A DNA stretch of 64,000 bases from Anas platyrhynchos (taxonomy: Eukaryota; Chordata; Aves; Anseriformes; Anatidae). The stretch lies in assembly GCF_047663525.1 (NCBI RefSeq), contig NC_092613.1, positions 7,279,501-7,343,500 of the forward strand. The letters run 5' to 3'. This document shows positions 14,031 to 28,327 of this stretch, piece by piece. Each line of letters begins with the position of its first letter. The first letter of the stretch is position 1. Below the pieces are notes generated by a model. The model was not told the DNA's origin, searched no databases, and was given only the letters and a program-made list of their open reading frames with translations. A program made the translations under genes and the position numbers.

Positions 14031-16340
14031 ACTAATTTCCTATTTATTCTCCATTAAAAAAAAATCAACTTTTTTTTTAAAAATAACTTCTAATAGCTTT
14101 CCTAAAGCCATAACCCGCTTTGTCTGTAGTTTAATAGGAAATCAATATCGTTGTAATACAATGAAATTAGCATTGATTTATCTCCTTGTAACTGGCAGCT
14201 AAGCCAATAAGATATTAGTCCGTGGGCTCAATCCAGGAGGTCCAGTCGGCTTCAAGCCTGATGTATTTCTCTTTGCTAATGATTAATTACAAAATCCAGC
14301 ACAAGGTTTGCAGAAGGGATTAGGCAGAACAACAACTTGCAGTTTTCTAAATGAATGCAGAAGTGGAGCCCAGCAAACCGAGGTGCCTCTCCAGCGCGGT
14401 GCCGGTGGGCACAGGCTGGCTGAGGCTTGTGCCACCGCGCTGCTGGGCAGCACCTTTGCTTCACTGAGAAAGCCACAGAAAACAACAGCATTGCACAAAA
14501 ATCACCCACAGAGCAGGCAGGGCAGCCAGGGAGGGCTGCAGGGCAGGAGGGTAGTGCATGGCCAGTGGCCGTACAGCAGCACTCGCGTAGCGGCTGCTGG
14601 AAGCTGTGCCAACAGGAAACCAGAGGGTACAGACGCATTTCTGGCCAAGGAAAAAGGACATTTGTCTCTCACTCGGAGGACGGGGAAAGCCGTTTCTCAT
14701 TTTAATAATGCAGTGATTAACTGAGAGGCTGGAGGGAATACTCCTTTGAGAAAGGAATGCTCTCGACTGCAGTTTACATGGGATCTACAGTAATTCTGTT
14801 GTATTAATATAATTACCAGGCAATCCATTTCAATAACGTAATCACAACCCATATTTCATTCCTCAATTACTGTTCTGATTAGAACAGTTTCTAAGCCATA
14901 ACCTCCCCACAAACCCATCACTAAAATGATTTTTAAAGAGAACAATCCAATAATTACTCTCACCATGTTAAGCCAATTAGCCCAGTGGCAACAGAGCAGA
15001 AAGGTATTTTTCTTACGAGCTACTCATCAGCAGTGGAACGAAGTTTCAGCAGAAGAACGTGACCCTCTTCAGAGACCTTTTTAAAAGCTTTTGGCCTTTC
15101 AAATGCCAGATACAGTGGGACAAGCCAGCTCTGAGCAGCAAAGGCACTGGTGCTCTTGCCCTGGCACAGCAAACCGGGCTGGATTTGTCTCATCTCCCCC
15201 CAGGCACCAGCAGCTCCTCCGCAACCCGCAACTGAATGGCAGAAAAGGAGAGCATCCACAATGGGAAATTTATATTTTTCCAACCAAATGGACTCTTATT
15301 GTTGTCAAATTTAGCTAACTTTAATAATCATTTACTTTCTAAAATCCACGTGTTGTACTCCTTGGTAAAGCACTGTCTACATTAACTCTGCATGCCAGCC
15401 ACCAGCTGGCTCGGCGCAGAGCGGCCCCCGTGCCTTGTGCAAGCTGGGAACACCGCACAGATGAACAGAGCTGAGTAAATAATTTACTTTATTAATTTAC
15501 TGAGAATCTTTTTCCTGTTCTTAAGCTTCCTGCATGCGGATACGATTTTCTTCAGATTTCCCTGTTGTTTGATGTGGTTTCCCAAGCAGTTTATGAGAAC
15601 CACTGGCCTGTGGCTCGTCCCCAAGCAATTCCTTTCCCAAGCAGCACATGGGGAAAGAGAACCCCATGCATGTTCTTAACACCTGTTCTGGGGAGTAAAA
15701 GAAGGCAAACCTCTGAGGAGCCAGGCTCGTGCCCCCAGTCCCGGGCCATGCAGCTGGCACCCTCCTGCAAACCTGCAGCACTCCCAGACACAGCCTGGGG
15801 TGTCCGAAATTTAAACAAACCGCACTCCCAGCTGCCCAGGAGATCATGGCAATGTGCAAGGGCTGAATCCTCTCATCTCAGCACTGAAATTAAAGAGTAG
15901 AAATGTGACTGTTTATTACAAGAAAGCAGCTCAGAAAGCTGCGTATTATACATGATCATGTTATACATGATGGTTTTGCACTGCAGTCCTCTGAGAGTGT
16001 AATGAATAAAATCTTGACAACATTCTCTCCCGCATTAATCATTTTAAGCTGATCCTACAGGATACAAGGGCAAATTAAATTCTATTTGCAATTTCATGCA
16101 TGACGCACAGGCGCAGACGATTCCTGAGCTAGCAGTTTTTCAGTAAGACAAGCGTGTAAGTTGCAATTATGCAGTTACTTTCTCCCATGTGCCAACACTC
16201 TTATTACTGACAAATTTATAAATGAAAATGTATGAATGGTATTAAATTCACCTTCAAGGATATACCAAATTAAAATGAATAACTTGTAAGACTGTATTTG
16301 AAGAAAAACACTACTTTTAATGCTTAAAATGACAAATGGA
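14031..16340. other. AT-rich islands with TAAT motifs
   Basis: The stretches 14.03-14.33, 14.70-15.02, 15.28-15.54 and 15.89-16.33 kb are AT-rich, with repeated TAAT and AATTA motifs in an otherwise GC-rich setting. TTATACATGAT is repeated directly at 15946-15956 and 15961-15971. These are candidate conserved non-coding elements, judged by composition only. Confidence 0.4.
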
Positions 16341-19300
16341 AACTCTGAGCCTTTCCAGGGCTGCCTCCACAGACCGATTTCCCTGCGTGACCTGGCGTGC
16401 CCTGCAGAAGTGGGGATGCTCAGCACCCTGCTCCTGCCAGGTGCTGGACGAGGATCCTGTCCCTGCACCACGGGGCCGTGGCTGGGGGCAGCACGGGGAC
16501 GGCAGGCATTTCCAGGCACTTTTGGCTTTGAGCACTTCCAGGATGTTTTCATCTTCTTTTCATGATCTGGGGAAAAAAATATAAAAAAATAGCAGAGCAG
16601 CCTTGCTGATGGTACCCTGGATGCACAGAAGAGCACAGTGCTGGGGTTATGGAGCTCCGTGGCAGCATCCTAATCCAAGGACGGCCAGCCAGAGCTCTCT
16701 CCCTTAGCATCCCTTCCCACCACCATCAGGAGCATCCAGGACCCTGCCTGCACCTCCCTCCCAGTGCCCTCCCAGTGCGGGGGGGAGCCCCTGCCCAAAG
16801 CTGCCCCCAGGACGCCCAAGCCCAGGAGCCTGCGGCCCCTCTCAGCACAGCCCAGCCTCACTGCGAGCCCCCAGAGCCCGACCCAGCCCTGCCAAGACCT
16901 CTCCTGCTGAGATTTACAGTCACCATCTGACCTGTTAAGGCAACAATCTGTCGCTTCTGCAAGATGAACTATATCTACTCGGGCTGACAGAGGCTCCTGC
17001 TGCTAATTTTACATGATCTACAGCCCTAATGTCTCTTCACTTTTGGAGATGTGCGAGCAGCGTGGCATATGTAAGCTCTGGCATTACTGCATGGCCTTCC
17101 TGAAGGTTTCCACCCAACACACGTCTCAGGACGGATGGCAGCTCAGGCTGCCCTTCGCTTTCCCTTCTGCATGACGGAGTCCCAGACAGCCTTCCCCAGC
17201 CTGCAGACAGCTGGCAGTTTTTCATATCAAGAACAACGCTGACACAGAGCTCCAGCCCACCTCCACTGCCAAACAACAATTTTGGAAGCAGCAGCTCCTT
17301 GCCAGCTCCTGGGGGCTGCGGAGGGGAGATGCTGGGAGGCAGCAGCCACGCGTGGTCGCATGTGGGGAAGCCGGCAGCAGGCAGACCCCGGGGAGCAGGG
17401 AGTGACTCAGGCAGGATTTCTGCATAGTGCCCGTGGCCTGATGTTGATTCAGGGCTTTAAATAGGAGCAGCGCTAGGAAAGTAATCATAGAAGTAATAAT
17501 AATAATCCAAGCATGCTGGCTGGCTTGGTGGGGTCAGGGCCTGGATGTGTCCAAAGGGCTCTGCTCGAGGGGTTTTGTGAGGCATGGGATGTGCCAGAGC
17601 CACCCCGCAGACCCAGCTGGGGGGGGACAATATCCCTGGGGCTGCCCGAGCCCATGCCACGCAGGAGCCATTCGTGCTAGTTGTGGCCAGGGTGGTGTCC
17701 CCAATTTGGAGCCCCCCAGCACACCGCACAGCAGCCAGCTCGTCGTTCTCAAACAGGATCCTGGCTTCCCGGTGCAGCCTCGGCACGGCACCTCCTTGGC
17801 AGCAGGGATGGGCAAGGAGAGAACTGGCAGAAGTCCCCAGGCTCTCCTCTCCAGGCTTCATCGCCGTGCTCGTCATTTTAAAAATCCTATTCTCGGTTTT
17901 GTTGTTGCTTTTCTCCAAGGTCCCAGCCTCTGCCGTGAAGCGATGATGCGAGTTTCTCACTTCAGCTTTCATGGTATAAATGTTCAAAACAAATGGAGCA
18001 AACTGCACTGTGCTGGTAGGAGGGAGCAGGGCAGAGCCTGCAAGTAGGCTGCCTCTCTGGAAGGCACACGCAGCCCAAATGCAGGCTACCAGGAGTAAAA
18101 AAAAGGGTATCCAGCGGGTACTTGAAGCAGCACCTTGTGCACCCCCTTCCCATGCCCGAGCTGTACCTTCCAGCTGTGGAGAGAGTGCAGAAGAGGGGCC
18201 AGACAGCAAACCTTTGTCTCAGAGAAATGCCTTAAAGTCTCCTTTGGAGGAATTAAATCCTGCCTAAGTACTCCCCAGCCAGCGAGCGCAGAGATCTCCC
18301 GTGCCTCTCCATTGTGCAGTGTATGCTGATCATGCTCCATGCAAAAGTTCAAAGCCATTTCCAGATGCATTTGTAAGGAGGCCTGTGTTAATCAGGTTAT
18401 AATGTAATATGCTTCTTAGTCCTCTGGAGGGGAAACTTACACTTTTCTTCAAAGCAGTTTTCTCTGATAACTTACAACCTTCTCCCCCCACAGCCGTTCT
18501 CCTTCAGTGTTATTTCCCCACTGGGAGGAAGTGATTTTTGTGAAGTTATCATGTACAATATCACGCATCAGCCTCCTCTGCTTTGGTCTTTCTCAGCACA
18601 TTAGCTGCAGAGGAGCCCTGGAACAAGCAGGGCCCAGAGCAACGGAGCCAGGCATGTGCAGGTCCTGCAGCTCCCTCCCTGCTCCCCCTGCCAGGGCACC
18701 CCGCTGCCCACGTTCTTGTCCCCACGGGAGGCCCATGTTATGAAAGCACAGTTTGTTTTTTTCCCTTCTACGTTAGCTTAGATGAAGAAACTCATTGCCT
18801 CGGGCTGCAAAAAGCCTGATAAAACCCCAGGAAGGATCAGGCATCAGCACAGGTCACCAGGCAGCAGCAATGTGCGTGCTTACAGAGCTCTCCAGCTCCT
18901 CGCATCCTCAGCTTCTTTTTCTTTTTTTTTTTCTTTGCCTCTGCTTCTCTGGTTCCTCTCCCCGTGCCACGTTCATTATTATCCCCAAAATTAGACCAGC
19001 TGGGGAAGAACGCTCAAGAGGGCACCTGCAGGAGGCACCTGCATCAGTGATTGCCACAGCAGCTCCAGGCTCAGCACCACCGGCTCTGCCCAGCACCCAC
19101 AGCACTGCTCCCCTGGGGTCCAGAGCCCCCCGCAGCCCCACAGAGACCCTGCTGCAGCTGGGCACGGCAAACCTCTGCCTGCGAGAAGATTTAATTAAAA
19201 AGAAGGCATCAGACAAGCAGATGGGTGCACACCAGGTCTGACCACAGACTTGTCACAGGCAGAAGCCTCTACAACGCAGCCATGCAAACATCACGCTGTG

Positions 19301-22300
19301 CTCCAGCCCATCGCAGCCTGGAGTCCTGAAACTAATCCAAAATTGACATCGACCTGCAAGGCTGCTCTCAACGCTCAGTAACCTTTATTGCATGTTTTCC
19401 TGTCTGTGTGTTTGGAGTTTTCTGGTAATTTAGGTGATAACAACTAGGAGCCTCATAAAAACCCTACACTGCGTTTTATTTGCAGCATTATGTTAATGGT
19501 ACATGGCTTTGCTTTGTTGGTCTACGAGTTACCTATTCATAAGTGAAACACTTCATTCTGTGTGAATGCACCGTGCTTAATTAACGCTGAAAACCGTGCT
19601 GTAGCTGCATGGCAGAAGATGCTGAGGGCCTTCACAGAAATTGGGGAGGAGGCGGCTGTGAGATGCTGTGGGGGCAGCCCCCAGCGCGGGTTCGTCCCTG
19701 GGCACGGCTGCGGGTGCGTGGCAGCGCTGCCCAGGGGCTGCCGGGGCCTCGGTACAGCAGCACACCCCGCTCCTGCCTCGGAGCCATTCCGGGACATGTT
19801 TGAGGAATGCTGCAGGATGCATCAAAGGGCCCCGGGAAGCATTGTTAACCCACATCAAAGATGGGGGCCCGAGCTAGCAGCTTGGCAGGGGTAGCAAAAA
19901 TCACTGCAGTAAGATCAAAAGGAATAAAACACCAAGATGTGCAACATTTCTTTGCCAGCCAAAGAGATAGCTAAGAGAGCTTCAAAGGCAGCTTCTGCAT
20001 TTGTGACTGACGGCTAAATAAATAAATAAGGCAGCTGGCTCCTAGCGAGCTTAACAGCCCAGGGATGCGGGGCAGGGAAGGAGAGCTGGGAGCCACCCTG
20101 CTGGGAGCCACCGTGGGCCTGCTCCCTGCTTCCCCACGGCCCGTGTTGGTCCGGGACAGGAGGCAGGAGCTGCAGCTGGGAGGGCATTTGCACACTAGTG
20201 TTATAACACGGAGACTGTTCTTGACACTTGTGGGAAGCTTCAGCACGTGGGTGCACATCCAGAGGGGCTGCGAGGATGGAGAGCCCCCTCCAATGCCCAT
20301 GCTCGGGGGAAGCTGCAATAACCTGGAAACACCCACGTGGCTGGGAGCCGTGGGTGTTTCATGGAGGAAGTGCCCTTTTTTGGGTGGTTTTCTGTTTTTT
20401 GGTCTCTCTGTCAGGAACACAGCTGAAGCAGTAAGCCCACAAACGCTGCTGAACAAAGGAGGCAGTTCTTTTATCTAAACAGGAAATTCCGATAATAAGC
20501 AGGGAAACAGCTTGGCTTAAAGACTCCGAACAAACTGCGAATTATTCTGTCTGAAAGCAACGAGCGTGTTCTAAATTTCCCGTTGGATGGCTGGGTTGTG
20601 ACTGATCAAAATACACATTTCCTTGAATGTCCGAGGGCTGCGGAAGAGCAGCCGGAAACCTTTCCTTGCCGCCCAACGGGGCATGGGGCTGGTGCCTGCG
20701 GCCGGGCTCCCCTTGGTGCTGGGTCTTGGCACGGGGCGAGGAAAGGAAATAACACCACGGGAGGAAGCAGGCTGAACGCCGTCCCTCTGCAAACAAACCC
20801 CGTCCTGCTCTCCCTGCTGGTGTACCCAAAGCACATAAACAGTCCATTTCACACTGGAAGCTAACCAAACAGGAAGAAAATCATTCATGGCATTTTCGCA
20901 GCTTTTGTTTTTGGATCTTTGTGGGGGATTTCGGTGTAAACCTGCCTGGCTTGGCTTGTGTTAACCCTTCTTTCTCCCTGAGAGTGGAAGGGAGAAGCAG
21001 CTGAGCTCCAGACAGACGGTGTGGCCTTGTTGAGTCTGCAAACACCTGTGGGTTATTCTGGGGCTGGGCTCGGCTCTGGTCCACAATGGGGTTGTGATGA
21101 AGCGGGCACAGCCCAGAGCCCTGGCCAGTGCCTTTGATACCATTCATCTTATTGTACATTTAGGTTCAGGAGTGTTCACCATCACCTCAGGTATCTCACA
21201 TCCCTCAGGGTTGGCACATTTTATGCATGCCTCTCCTGATAAAAGCAAAATGGAAGCCAAGGAGCACCAAGGGCTGACAGGTGGACAGGTTAGGGGCATG
21301 ACATTCATAGGAGGCCATCCACAACCAGTGCTCCATCCCCTAGCACGAGGACCAGCACATCCCTACCCTGAGAGAGGAGCTGTAATCGTTCAATGGCTCT
21401 CTGGAAACCCTAGGACATACGCAGCAGCAGCAAGGATGGGTAAAAATTTCCTTTCCAGAACTGGGTTAAGGCATTCAGCCTAGTGCGAGAGCCGGTTGGT
21501 ATTTGAAGTACCGTACATTTGCATTATAAAGGATCAGATCCGGGTATAAATTATATATCTTGTTTCAACACCGTCTTTAAAGGTGAGTGGAAATTGTCCT
21601 TTGAAGAACGGATTTCCGTGATAAAAGGCGGCGACTCCGGGGCTGTCAGGGCTGACGGCCCCTGATGGAGGGCACCAAGGCAGCCTCGGAGCTGCCTCAG
21701 CGCTGCGGGTGTTGGTTGCACTCCTGGATGGCAATTATTGCCCTACACAGGGCATGGGGCATGAGGAACCACACGGGCACTGCCGCTGCCAGCTCGTGCC
21801 GTGGCGGCCCTGCTCAGGGCCTGTCTCCGTGGAGGACAGTGCGGTTTTTCCACAGCTGGAACGGTGCCTGGGGGACAGGAATTGTGCCTGATTCCTGGAT
21901 TACCGCTGTCCTTATCTCCCTGAAACTGTGCCCAAAGGAGGTGCAGCAGGAGGGCTGGGGGTCGGTGCCCCTGCACTGTCACTGATGGGGGCTTGAAGGT
22001 TGGTGGTGCCACCACTTAGGCTGCCTGTGGGATCTGGGGGGCAGCTTCCCCATCCCAAGGGTCTCCCCCGAGCTCCTTGCTGCATCTTGCCTCACCCAGC
22101 TCCTGCAGCACCTCAGGAGGCTTTAAGCACGCTCGCCTTCCCGTGCCCGCCTGGCAGACCTGCAGCTCCTGCTGCTGCAGCAGGAGGAGGTGAACAGAGG
22201 ACGTTCGCTGCCGATGCTGCATTTGCACAAACATCTTCTCCTATCTGCTTGCATAGCAAGATGGATAGGTTGTTTGCATGCTGGGAGCCACAAGCGGTAG
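16341..22300. other. GC-rich non-coding stretch
   Basis: Many overlapping open frames occur on both strands because stops are rare in GC-rich DNA; none shows a domain, signal peptide or splice pattern that I can support. An AT-richer break lies near 19.38-19.60 kb. Confidence 0.45.
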
Positions 22301-25300
22301 TGTGACTTACATGTTGCTGTTGTCTTCTCCAAACCTATTTAGAGGATTAGGGAAAGCCCACATCATACAAGGGATACAAATGTTATTAAGGGAGGAATGT
22401 ATTTTTCAGAACAGGGTGCCTGAAAAGCATACAGCCAGTAGTGCTTTAAATACCCCAGTGCAGTTATTCATAGAAAATGCTTTCCTTCGTGTTTTTTTTT
22501 TTTTGTTTTTTTTTTTTCCTTTTTCTAATATAACCATAGTCATCATTCAGCTTTATAACTATAATAGATGGTTGTTAGAAGCCTTCTAAACAAGTCAGCA
22601 CAATAAGATACAGACAGTTAACCCACATCAATTCTCTAAGGAAATTTCCTGTTGGGCCCCTTAATACACTCTTTTTGAAATTATTCAGATAAGTCAGTGC
22701 ATGGGGCACCACTGCAGGGAAAAGATTGAACCTGGAACAAAGAGCAATGAGATTTGAAATAATAAAAATAAAGAAAAAAACCACAGATGCAAGCTTCAGG
22801 TACACCTCAAAAATTCAAATGAGCTCATTTGCAGAGCTAAAAATTTCCCAGGGACTCAAGTTGATTCAAAGAGAAATGTATTTAATTTAAAACAACTCAC
22901 TTCAGGGAGCTCTGAACTGGGATGAAACGTATTAAATAATTGATCAGCCGGGGACTGAGAAAAGAGAGGAAAGAAAAAGGGAAAGAGAAAGAAAGGCAGA
23001 GGGGCACCTGTGCAGGCTGGCTCTGCGGGAGCAGCTCGTGCCAGTCACCCCTGTCCCCGTCCCCAAGCCGTCAGCCCCCAAAGCTTGTGGTGCTCAGGAC
23101 AAGCCGTGGGAATGGTGCCCTGCTGGGGGACCTGGGGAGATCCACCTCACCCCAGTGTCACACACACGTTTTTATGATGTTTGCTTCCAGCCGCAAAGTC
23201 AAACAAAGCCTCTGTGTTCTGCATGGCCTGCGATTTGTATCGGTTTCCTTTCTGCTTCGCTGGGTATTTTACAAAGTGCTTAAAATAAAACAAATATACT
23301 TAGTCCTCTCTCCTCAGTTGCTCTAAGGGCAGATTAAGATGTAGCTGGAATCTAAACACACACACTGATTATTTTTCTGCTGTGGTTCAGATTTGGATGT
23401 AGAATGGAAATACACTTTTAATGCTTGGCTATAACACTGCCATCTATGCAAACAGCAATTAAAACGTGCAGCCAAACTACATAAATCCACCAGCGACAGA
23501 ATAACTGCAGTTAAAGGGGAAAAATGAAAAGAAACTGCGGCTCATTTGCATTTTTTTAGTGTAATTTTGTTCAGACTACAGTTGTTCTGAATGAAATGTA
23601 ACTTCTAAGTACTGTTGCATCGCACTGAGGCCACATTGTGAACGCGGGAGGCTTTGAGCTGCAGCTGGGCTGCTCTGAAATGGTGATGAGCACAGCTCGG
23701 CGGGCGTTAAGGGACCCCTCGGAGCCAGCCCCCTCCTCTCCCGCGAGCCCCTGCCTCTACTCGGGCAGCTGGGCGGCTCCGCTCGCCTAAATATTAGTTT
23801 TGGAATTGTATTTAACAGGCTCCCAGCTTATTAACCAAACCGGGAGGTTCACACTGCTTCCCAGACGATATGCTTTCTTCCAGCAACAGTGAGCAGATGA
23901 AGCGATGTGTGCTGAATTTAAGGCGTGCCTCTATACTGGGGAATTCACCACCCTCATCCCAGTAGCACCCCAATCTGGGGGGGCCAGGGCGCGCCGCCTG
24001 GCTGGCAAGGGGCTCTGTAAGCATCAGCTGGCGTCTTCTCTGTAGCGGTGGCAAACACCGGATGGATGCTCTTATAGCTTCAAATAAATGAATTAAATTA
24101 CCGGCATAAATGTAATTGTTATCCACTTCATTTACTCTTGCCTGCAGTGCTCCTGCCGCTGCGGCTGGGTGCAGAAGGCGCTCAGCGCGCCCTGCCAGCG
24201 GGGCCGAGATGCCACGAAGCTTTGCTGGCAGGGGAAGCAGAGAGGCTGGAGGCTGAGAGACACAGCTGACAGCACAGGGGACTTCAAAACAGTTCTCGCA
24301 GCTCTCCTGTTTTTTGTCCTGCAAGCATATGCATATATCATGGCTGTCATTCAGCAAGTGAGCTAAACCCTCGTGAGGTTAGGCATGCATTAACAGGACG
24401 GGACTGAAATCAAAGTGACAAATTCAAGGAGCTTATTTCTGTAAGTGTGATTGTGAATTTTCTGTTCTTTTCCTTGCGAGAATATTTTCGTGCTCTCCAC
24501 ACACACAATTTCCATAGGAAGCTAATTGTTGTAATCGCCACCATTTTTTTTTGGTATGTAAATTTAATTAAAACCAGTTTTCCGTTGATCGTTAATGCTT
24601 AACCAGCTCTTTATAAGCATTTAGCTTTGTGAAAGAGAAACAAAGAACCCAGACACTGGAAATGCTGACGTGATGAGCTGCTCATGGATTAGGGCCTGCG
24701 GGGCGGTGATGCTGATGGAGCCGTGGTGGCACAGCGTGGGGCAGAGCACGAACCCCTCAGCCTGTGCCTGGTGCTGCAGAGGCAGAAATGGGTGAGGGGG
24801 CAGCAGTGGGGGCCACCCCACAAGAGGGTCTGCCCAGGGAATGTCAAAGCATCACCCGGCCCAGCACATCCCTGCAGGCTGGCCCCCAGGCAAGGACAGC
24901 GTTAGCGAGGGTTAATGAGGTGTGAGGGGAGGAATAAATTTGGGCTGGAAATGGCAAAAAGGTTTCTAAGTTCCGAGCAGTGAGGGTCTGGGCTGTAAAA
25001 TCCTTCCAGCAGCAGTAGAAAAAACAACAATCCTGCTTCTAAGCAGTGTTTTGATGAATTTCCACAAGGAACTGCAGGAAATGGTGCCTCTGATACCCAG
25101 GACTGGGCTCAGAAGCCAGCACCAAGTGACCTGAGTGCGGTGCTGCAGCAGGACTCGGTCGGCCTTGCTTCCCCAGGATGGGGGCACGCCGGAGCCCTGC
25201 AGCTCGCAGAAGTGGCTCATTGCCTGGAAATCCCCTTCAGATTTGGGGTTTTGTCACCGAAATGAGAGATTCCAAGGCGGCGGTGATAATGGTGGCCCAC

Positions 25301-27240
25301 ATTTCTGTCTGCAGAGTGGGATTTCTCCACTCAGCATTGGCAGAGGCCAGACATTGTTAAAGCAACACAAAACACACACCCAAACATCCCAGGGAGAGTC
25401 GTGGAGGGCTGAAGAGGAGTTTCCACTCTCGAGGAAATTTCAGCTGGAGTCACCCCGGGCTCAGCCAGGCTCATGCACTCTGCTCCTTTTTTGCACCGAA
25501 CACATCCCGTGGAAAAAGTGTTGATTACAGGAACGCAGGCAAGTGAGAGGCGGGCAGCACCAATGAAGGTAGTTAATTGCTTACTGTGCTTTCCTTTGCC
25601 TGGTCCCTGGTGATTTTTCCATCAATGAATAATTCAACAGCCGCTGACACACAAGTAATATCTCCGGATTTGCATGTGAGCATCACCCAGCAGGGAGAGG
25701 ACAAACACCTCGCCTGTCACCCTGGGCTCTGCGTCCTGCCCTGGCCCTGTGCCCTGCCAGTATGTGGGGACCGGGGCCAAAAATCTGCCTCGGTGCCAGC
25801 AGCAGCCTCGCGGCGCTTTGCTGAGCACTGCGGGCGCAGATAATCAGATTTTCTGACAGAGCTCCCCTGTCTCACGGACCCAGCAAATCCCTTTTAATCC
25901 TTTTCTTAAACTCTTTCTTACAAGTGCTTACAACAGAGTTTATCTTTTAGCTTTGGGTCTAATTTTGGTTTCCAAATGCATTTTCTTTTCAAATGAGGCT
26001 GCAGCTGGGCTCGTTATTTCCAGCCGGGGAAGCTGAGCTCGTCATCTACATCTGGGCAGCCGCTCCCGCCTGCTGGGACGGTGCTGGTGCAGGGAGCAGG
26101 GGCTCCTTTATCCCCCTTTGAATAAAAGTGCTGGGATGGACGGGTTTGTGGCAGGGGACACCCTGCCAGGACCAGGACACAGAGTCCCATGGGACATCTC
26201 AGTCCTCCCACGACTGGAAGCTTCTCCCACACAGAAGGTGCCTGCGCTGTTGAAGCCTGGCTGATCCTGGTACAAAAAGGCAAGCAAGGATGAAGGCAGG
26301 GAGGTCCCGTTCCCATCCCAAGGCAGCAGGTGCTCCCCAGCCTTAGCGGTGATCTTTGTGAGTGAAGTTGCAGGTGATTTAGAAACCAACAGGCAAAAAT
26401 AAATCACCCACTCAGATTTTTTATTTTTTTTTTTTAAGTAGAAGCCTGGATCACTGCAACAAGTGATTAGATTGTTCTCCCGTGAACATCTCCTCATTAC
26501 ATCCCAGCTCAGGCTCTGAGGCACCTTTTGGGATGGCTGCAAATTATATAAAAGCCCAGCCTGAGTCACAGCAATTAATCTCCGCATCAGCAGCACCACT
26601 CAGTTCTTTTCCTGCCTCTTCTGCACGTGGTTTTCTCATCAACCAGCTCAGCCCGTTCCCATAGAAACCGAGCAGCACATCACTACGGAGTCGTGGCTTC
26701 TGTTGGATTTGTTGTTGTTGTTGTTTGTGGGATTTTTAACAGCTATCATCAGACCTTCATTCTACCCGTAAGAAAACTGTGCTGATAGCTGGGATAGGTG
26801 ATGGCCTCACCACCTGGTCCACAGCCAGAAAATGGGGCTCAGGTGGGAGTGATCCCATGCACAGCCCCCAGGGAGCTCTGTGCACCGGGAGGGGTTTGCT
26901 GTGGATGCTGGCATCTCGTGAATCAGCTACAGCTGTGGTCTCCTTGCACCTTGTCCCCCACACCCCGCAGTCCTCAGGGGCAGCAGCTCTCCAGCACTTC
27001 TCACCCACGGGTTTTAAGGGCTCAGAGAAAGCAGACCGCTACCCCTCACCAAGCCCTTCACACAGGGCGAAAACCAAGCTGAAGCTCCAGGTGTGGGTGC
27101 AGGGGACGAGCTCTCAGGAGCGAGTGTTTTTACCCCATTGCTGGGCAGAGCTGCCGGGAGGAGCAGCGAGGAGAAGGGTGAGCACGAGAGGCTGGGGACC
27201 AGGGGTGTGCTGCCCGCAGCCCCGTCCTCCCACCAAACGC
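22301..27240. other. Non-coding stretch with homopolymer tracts
   Basis: No gene is recognised. It contains a broken poly-T (22492-22517), a T tract (26417-26435) and a GTT run (26711-26725). AT-rich sequence occurs near 22.50-22.95, 23.33-23.62 and 24.37-24.62 kb. Confidence 0.45.
22492..22517. repeat. Poly-T tract
   Basis: Thirteen T, one G, twelve T. No retroposon body is recognised beside it, so it may be simple slippage or a decayed retroposon tail. Confidence 0.9.
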
Positions 27241-27379
27241 TGCTAATGTAAATATTTACTGGCAACTATTCCCATTCTGTTAGTGACACGGCTCTGTGCA
27301 GGCTGCGCTTCTCAGGGAAATGCTTTAAAAATCTGCTTGATATATTCAAATCATCTCCAACATATTCATTTAATTTGCC

Positions 27380-27416
27380 TTTTTTTTCTTTCTTTTTTTC
27401 TTTTTTTTTTTTTTTT
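27380..27416. repeat. T-rich tract
   Basis: Runs of T broken by single C bases, followed by CAGG. It looks like a splice acceptor (polypyrimidine plus CAG), but no coding sequence follows that I can recognise. Confidence 0.85.
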
Positions 27417-28327
27417 CAGGAGTGAGACTCCTGCACATATGGCTCTGGTTACGCAACTAGTTGATTAGATTTTACATTTCCATGTGTAATTTATGGTAAA
27501 TTGCCCACAGATTTATTAAAACACCCCATCCTTTAAATATATCCTAAATACTCTCTTCCGTGCCTTTTATACAGAACAAAAATAGGGTGATTCTGTATTC
27601 TAAAAGGAAACCCGCTGATAAGAACATGTTGTATTTGTAGCAGTTTAAATGCAGGATATAGAAAACGTCTATCTTGCTGTGATTTTAAAGTCCCACTAAA
27701 ATGTATTTCAAGGAATCAATCGGTACTGGCTCAGCCTACAAGAATTGCTTTAATAAATCTAAATAGAGGTGTCAGGCTCTAAGTGAATTGCACATTAAAT
27801 AAAATCCGATTCTTCATCGAATGTATTGATTGTTATCATTAAGAGCGTATTTGTTACATTTTCTGAGCAGGGGGCTGATAGAAACAGCAGCAGCAGACAG
27901 CACTGAGCAGCTCTCGGGCTGGAGCAGCGCTGTAGGCTCAACCCACGAGTCCCCGGTGAGCCCTGGCAATCCCTTAAAGCCTTCGTCCTACACCGGGGTG
28001 TCTCGGTTTGGGCTGGGAGAGTTGATTTTCCTCAAAAAGGCTTGTCCTCCAGCAGTCCTTGTCTCAGCCCCCGAGTTCAGCCCGTTCACCCTTCTCGTTC
28101 TCCCCCATCCCACCTGGGGCAGGGTGCTGAGGGCTGTGGCATGGCGCTGTGTGCTCCTCTTCACACATTTCACTTTCATTTGCCCTTATGTTTTCCTTAA
28201 CCCTGTTAAGCAGTTTGAGACAGATACTCCATAAATATATATTCTCCCCGAAAAGCCGTATTCCAAGTGTGGGTTTGATGTACGATGAGCTGTTCAAACA
28301 TCTGATTTATAAGGCATATGAAGTTTC
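27417..28327. other. AT-rich then mixed non-coding stretch
   Basis: The 27.42-27.85 kb part is AT-rich and motif-dense, a candidate conserved element. The rest is mixed. No exon is seen. Confidence 0.4.

Noticed and set aside
17457-18209. 250-codon open frame on the minus strand with hydrophobic patches
   Set aside because: The composition is what chance GC-rich frames give. A hydrophobic stretch in the middle is not at a credible N-terminus, and no family is recognised.
21094-21483. 129-codon open frame containing AFDTI, considered as a CR1 or retroviral reverse-transcriptase fragment
   Set aside because: AFDT recalls LINE RT motifs, but the flanking residues do not follow CR1 or retroviral pol sequence, and no matching frame continues on either side.
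27380-27425. Polypyrimidine tract plus CAG that looks like a splice acceptor on the plus strand
   Set aside because: No coding sequence or matching donor follows; it is better explained as a T-rich simple repeat.
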